Positions 5,891 to 7,830 of a DNA stretch of 7,830 bases are shown piece by piece. Within the stretch, counting starts at the first letter, position 1. Each line of letters begins with the position of its first letter. The position numbers were made by a program, and so were the translations under genes. The stretch is from an uncultured Victivallales bacterium. Its GTDB lineage: Bacteria > Verrucomicrobiota > Lentisphaeria > Oligosphaerales > JAFGRS01. The notes below the pieces were generated by a model, which saw nothing but the letters and a program-made list of their open reading frames with translations, searched no databases and was not told the origin of the DNA. The stretch is from the NCBI GenBank assembly GCA_903834675.1, contig CAILKC010000915.1, positions 1 through 7,830 on the forward strand, written 5' to 3'.

Positions 5891-5967
5891 CGCCAACATC
5901 AGGATGCACTTGATGGCTTTGCTTCGCGCCGCCACAAGTGATCCAAGCGGTCGATATCACGTTCGGC
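5891..5967 (+). repeat. attC site of cassette 4, with an extended R' side
   Basis: R'' CGCCAAC (5891-5897), spacer ATCA, L'' GGATGCACTTG (5902-5912), a loop with TTTGCTTCGCGCC, and L' CAAGTGATCC (5935-5944). L'' and L' pair perfectly apart from one unpaired G, exactly as in the 4885 site. On symmetry the R' core should begin at about 5949, but there the sequence reads GGTCGAT. The nearest GTTCGGC is at 5961-5967, twelve bases further on. GTGAT/ATCAC (5938-5942 and 5956-5960) can form a small extra hairpin there. The site therefore looks altered on its R' side. Confidence 0.7.
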
Positions 5968-6023
5968 ACGATAAAAACGAAAGCGCACATTTGAGTAAAC
6001 GACCATGACGATTGGAATACATA

Positions 6024-7031
6024 ATGGGTAGATTCACCGTAGCAGAATTTTGCGTTGGTGGTGGAGGTCAAGCTCTTGGGCTTGAGGCCGCAGGGTTTGA
6101 CTGCATAGCCGCCGTTGAGATTGATACGAATTGTTGCACAACGCTTCGCCTGAACCGTCCGCAATGGAACGTTCTACACGAAGATATGCGATTAGTCGAT
6201 GGTAGCCGGTGGCGCAACGTCGATCTGTTTGCAGCCGGTGTTCCATGCCCCCCTTTTTCCATTGCTGGCAAACAGCTCGGAACTGACGACGACCGCGATT
6301 TATTCCCTGAAGCGATTAGGATCATCCAAGAGATGAGGCCAAAGGCCGTCATGCTGGAAAATGTTCCGGGATTTGCCTCGGCCAAATTCTCTGAATATCG
6401 GGATAAGTTACGAATACAATTGCTGGATATGGGCTATGAATCTGATTGGCGAGTCTTACAAGCCGCAGACTTTGGTGTTCCTCAATTGCGCCCCCGGTTT
6501 ATCCTTGTTGCCCTCCCCCCAAATAGAATGCCTTTTTTTGAGTGGCCTCAGCCGATCAGCAAACAAACAACCGTTGGAGATACACTTCGAGATTTGATGG
6601 TGCAGAGAGGATGGAAAGGTGCTGACCAGTGGGTGGAGAACGCACGGAAGATCGGCCCTACCATTGTCGGTGGATCAAAGAAGCATGGCGGTCCCGATTT
6701 AGGGCCTACTCGTGCCAGAAAACAGTGGCGTGAATTGGGTGTTGATGGCCTAGGGATAGCCAATGAACCACCAGCGTCTGATTTCCCAGTGGATGCCTTT
6801 CCTCGCTTAACTGTCCGCATGGTCGCAAGAATTCAAGGGTTCCCTGACTTTTGGAAGTTCAGTGGAAAGAAGACGGCTGCATATCGGCAAGTTGGCAATG
6901 CTTTTCCACCGCCTGTTGCTTCATTCGTAGGATTAGCCATCGCAAATGCCTTTGACGGAAAATATCCAACGCAAAATTCACATAGGGCAATTCAATTGAA
7001 ACTGTTGGAGCAGACAGTTCCATACTGTTGA
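6024..7031 (+). CDS. DNA (cytosine-5-)-methyltransferase of a type II restriction-modification system
   Basis: 335 aa from ATG 6024, with GGAA six bases before it; an in-frame TTG at 6012 would add four residues. It transfers a methyl group from S-adenosylmethionine to C5 of a cytosine in a specific DNA site. All key motifs of the C5 family are present in order: I (FCVGGGGQALGLEAAGF, 9-25), IV with the catalytic Cys in GVPCPPFS (Cys75), VI ENVPGF (112-117), VIII QLRPRFILVA (154-163), IX RLTVRMVARIQGFPD (261-275) and X YRQVGNAFPPPVA (287-299). The target recognition region lies between VIII and IX and contains GPTIVGGSKKHGGPDLGPTR in part. It is followed after 22 bases by an HNH nuclease. The cassette is visibly AT-richer than proBA, suggesting a foreign source. 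The target site cannot be read from sequence. Confidence 0.93.
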   Translation: MGRFTVAEFCVGGGGQALGLEAAGFDCIAAVEIDTNCCTTLRLNRPQWNVLHEDMRLVDGSRWRNVDLFAAGVPCPPFSIAGKQLGTDDDRDLFPEAIRIIQEMRPKAVMLENVPGFASAKFSEYRDKLRIQLLDMGYESDWRVLQAADFGVPQLRPRFILVALPPNRMPFFEWPQPISKQTTVGDTLRDLMVQRGWKGADQWVENARKIGPTIVGGSKKHGGPDLGPTRARKQWRELGVDGLGIANEPPASDFPVDAFPRLTVRMVARIQGFPDFWKFSGKKTAAYRQVGNAFPPPVASFVGLAIANAFDGKYPTQNSHRAIQLKLLEQTVPYC

Positions 7032-7053
7032 TAATTATACAAACGAGGTAGTC

Positions 7054-7623
7054 ATGAGCAAAATCGGTTCAAAAGAAAAGATACGGCGTTTTTTCCTGGC
7101 CAACATCGGTCGTGTTATCGAATCGCATGAGCTTCAGGCGGCAGCAGATGGTGCAGTCCAATACAGCAGGCGATTGAGGGAACTACGTGATGAGGAAGGC
7201 TGGCCGATTCTGTCACACAATGATAGTTCAGAATTGAAGCCGGGGCAGTATCTTCTCCGCCATGAACCATCACACAAAGAGAGACCTCATTTTGCCCGTA
7301 TGATCTCCGCAAAGCTCCGCGCCGAAGTGCTGGATCGCAACGGTTTCACATGCCAAATGTGTGGCTTGACACCGGGCGAGATTGATCCCGCGACCAATAG
7401 ACCGGCACGGCTACACATTGGACACATCAAGGACAAGTCGCTCGGTGGTAAAGACGAATTATCGAACCTTCGCTCGCTTTGTTCAACTTGCAACCAGGGC
7501 GCGAAGAATATTACAGCGGAAAAACCAAGCACCATATGGTTGCTTTCGCAAGTGCGTCGTGCTGGTCGGGATGAACAAAAATCAGTATATGAGTGGCTAA
7601 AGAGCAAATTTGAAGGTCAATGA
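7054..7623 (+). CDS. HNH endonuclease, likely the restriction enzyme partner
   Basis: 189 aa. The C-terminal half holds an HNH (beta-beta-alpha metal) domain: CQMCG (100-104), LHIGHIKDKSLGG (120-132, general-base His at 124), SNLRSLC (137-143) and CSTCNQGAKN (143-152). Asn138 and Asn147 stand at the usual later positions, and the two CxxC pairs suggest a bound structural zinc. The N-terminal part (about 5-70: KIRRFFLANIGRVIESHEL, then RRLRELRDEEGWPI) resembles a winged-helix domain that would bind DNA. The ATG has GAGG five bases upstream. Its position directly after a complete C5 methyltransferase, in the same cassette, strongly suggests a type II restriction-modification pair. An alternative is a homing-like or Vsr-like nicking nuclease, which fits less well. 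No controller gene is seen; expression order (methylase first) may be enough. Confidence 0.85.
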   Translation: MSKIGSKEKIRRFFLANIGRVIESHELQAAADGAVQYSRRLRELRDEEGWPILSHNDSSELKPGQYLLRHEPSHKERPHFARMISAKLRAEVLDRNGFTCQMCGLTPGEIDPATNRPARLHIGHIKDKSLGGKDELSNLRSLCSTCNQGAKNITAEKPSTIWLLSQVRRAGRDEQKSVYEWLKSKFEGQ

Positions 7624-7626
7624 ATC

Positions 7627-7698
7627 GCCGAACAAGGCGCTGCACAGGACGGGAATTCCGCTGCGCTCCATCCCCGCCAGTGACCTTTAGCGTTGCGT
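7627..7698 (+). repeat. attC site of the restriction-modification cassette
   Basis: R'' GCCGAAC (7627-7633), spacer, L'' GCTGCACAGG (7639-7648), a loop, L' CCAGTGACC (7677-7685), spacer and R' GTTGCGT (7692-7698). L'' and L' pair with one unpaired G, at the same place as in the sites at 4885 and 5891, with one or two mismatches. It starts four bases after the nuclease stop codon, and the next gene begins nine bases after R'. The loop sequence differs from the other two sites, suggesting a different cassette origin. Confidence 0.75.
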
Positions 7699-7707
7699 CC
7701 CGGAAGT

Positions 7708-7830
7708 ATGAACATGAAACTGACCATCACAACCCACGCTGAACAGGCCAGGCAAGATCGAGCGTTCTGGCGCGGGCAGACACCCGAAGCACGCTTGGAC
7801 GAGGTCGAGAGACTCCGGAACGAAGCAGGG
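7708..7830 (+). CDS. Start of a small cassette protein, cut by the window edge
   Basis: 41 codons are visible and the frame is still open at the right edge. The ATG at 7708 lies nine bases after an attC core, with GGAAG just before it; a second ATG two codons later is possible. The visible part, MNMKLTITTHAEQARQDRAFW and then RGQTPEARLDEVERLRNEAG, ends in an FWRxxTPExRLxxVExLR pattern. That pattern is familiar from short proteins found beside nucleotidyltransferase-type genes in toxin-antitoxin-like pairs and in integron cassettes. This is memory-based and needs the rest of the gene. It shows that the cassette array continues beyond the window. Confidence 0.7.
   Translation, partial: MNMKLTITTHAEQARQDRAFWRGQTPEARLDEVERLRNEAG

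Larger units (their letters stand above)
2770..7830. mobile_element. Sedentary chromosomal integron: decayed intI plus cassette array, continuing past the window
   Basis: The layout is that of an integron. A tyrosine-recombinase remnant of the IntI type on the minus strand faces away from plus-strand cassettes, each gene starting a few to a few tens of bases after a GTTNNNN core and ending at or just before an attC-like folding site. Inferred R' cores: 3847 GTTCGGT, 4404 GTTCGGA, 4941 GTTGGCC, 5338 GTTTGGG, 5961 GTTCGGC and 7692 GTTGCGT. This gives cassettes of about 557, 537, 397, 623 and 1731 bp, plus one cut by the right edge. Three attC sites have convincing paired L boxes with an extrahelical G; the others are weaker. 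The integrase looks inactive, so movement would need an integrase supplied from elsewhere. Cassette boundaries are inference from these sites. Confidence 0.75.

Noticed and set aside
1..7830. CRISPR array, tRNA or rRNA genes
   Set aside because: No regularly spaced direct repeats, no tRNA cloverleaf with T-arm motif and no rRNA-like sequence was seen; the short tandem repeat at 202-232 has no spacers.

Overview
The window reads as two blocks from a GC-rich bacterial chromosome. Some ProB sequence features (for example the GTDGNRF segment before the GGMATK loop) resemble, from memory, proteins of the Kiritimatiellota/Lentisphaerota/Verrucomicrobiota group. That taxonomic hint is weak and was not tested by any search.

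Block 1 (about 1-2690, minus strand) is a housekeeping proBA operon. proB (glutamate 5-kinase with a PUA domain) and proA (glutamate-5-semialdehyde dehydrogenase family) overlap by ATGA. ProA is odd: the segment that normally carries the catalytic cysteine has none, and the loops that bind substrate and NADPH are also altered. Downstream of proA lie a short tandem repeat and a nested set of inverted repeats that includes a 32-bp perfect palindrome.

Block 2 (about 2770 to the right edge) has the layout of an integron. On the minus strand is a broken, N-terminally truncated tyrosine recombinase of the integron-integrase (IntI) type. It points away from a series of short plus-strand genes, which are separated by attC-like sites. 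Three of these sites (4885-4947, 5891-5967 and 7627-7698) show the expected R''-L''-loop-L'-R' architecture with a single unpaired G in L'' (TGCAC paired with GTGA). Two or three others are weaker. The inferred cassettes, cut at G^TT, are: (1) an anchored protein of unknown function, 177 aa; (2) an unknown protein with a CxxC, 145 aa; (3) a small two-helix membrane protein, 96 aa; (4) a BrnT-type toxin with a CopG-like antitoxin; (5) a type II restriction-modification pair, C5-cytosine methyltransferase plus HNH endonuclease; (6) the start of another small protein, cut by the window edge.

Taken together, the second block looks like a small sedentary chromosomal integron whose own integrase has decayed. 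Its cassettes include two addiction or defence modules (toxin-antitoxin and restriction-modification), which may keep the array in place. No wholly new system can be proven from sequence alone. The best leads are the cassette-borne restriction-modification system, the unusual attC between the two addiction modules, the three unassigned cassette proteins and the cysteine-less ProA.
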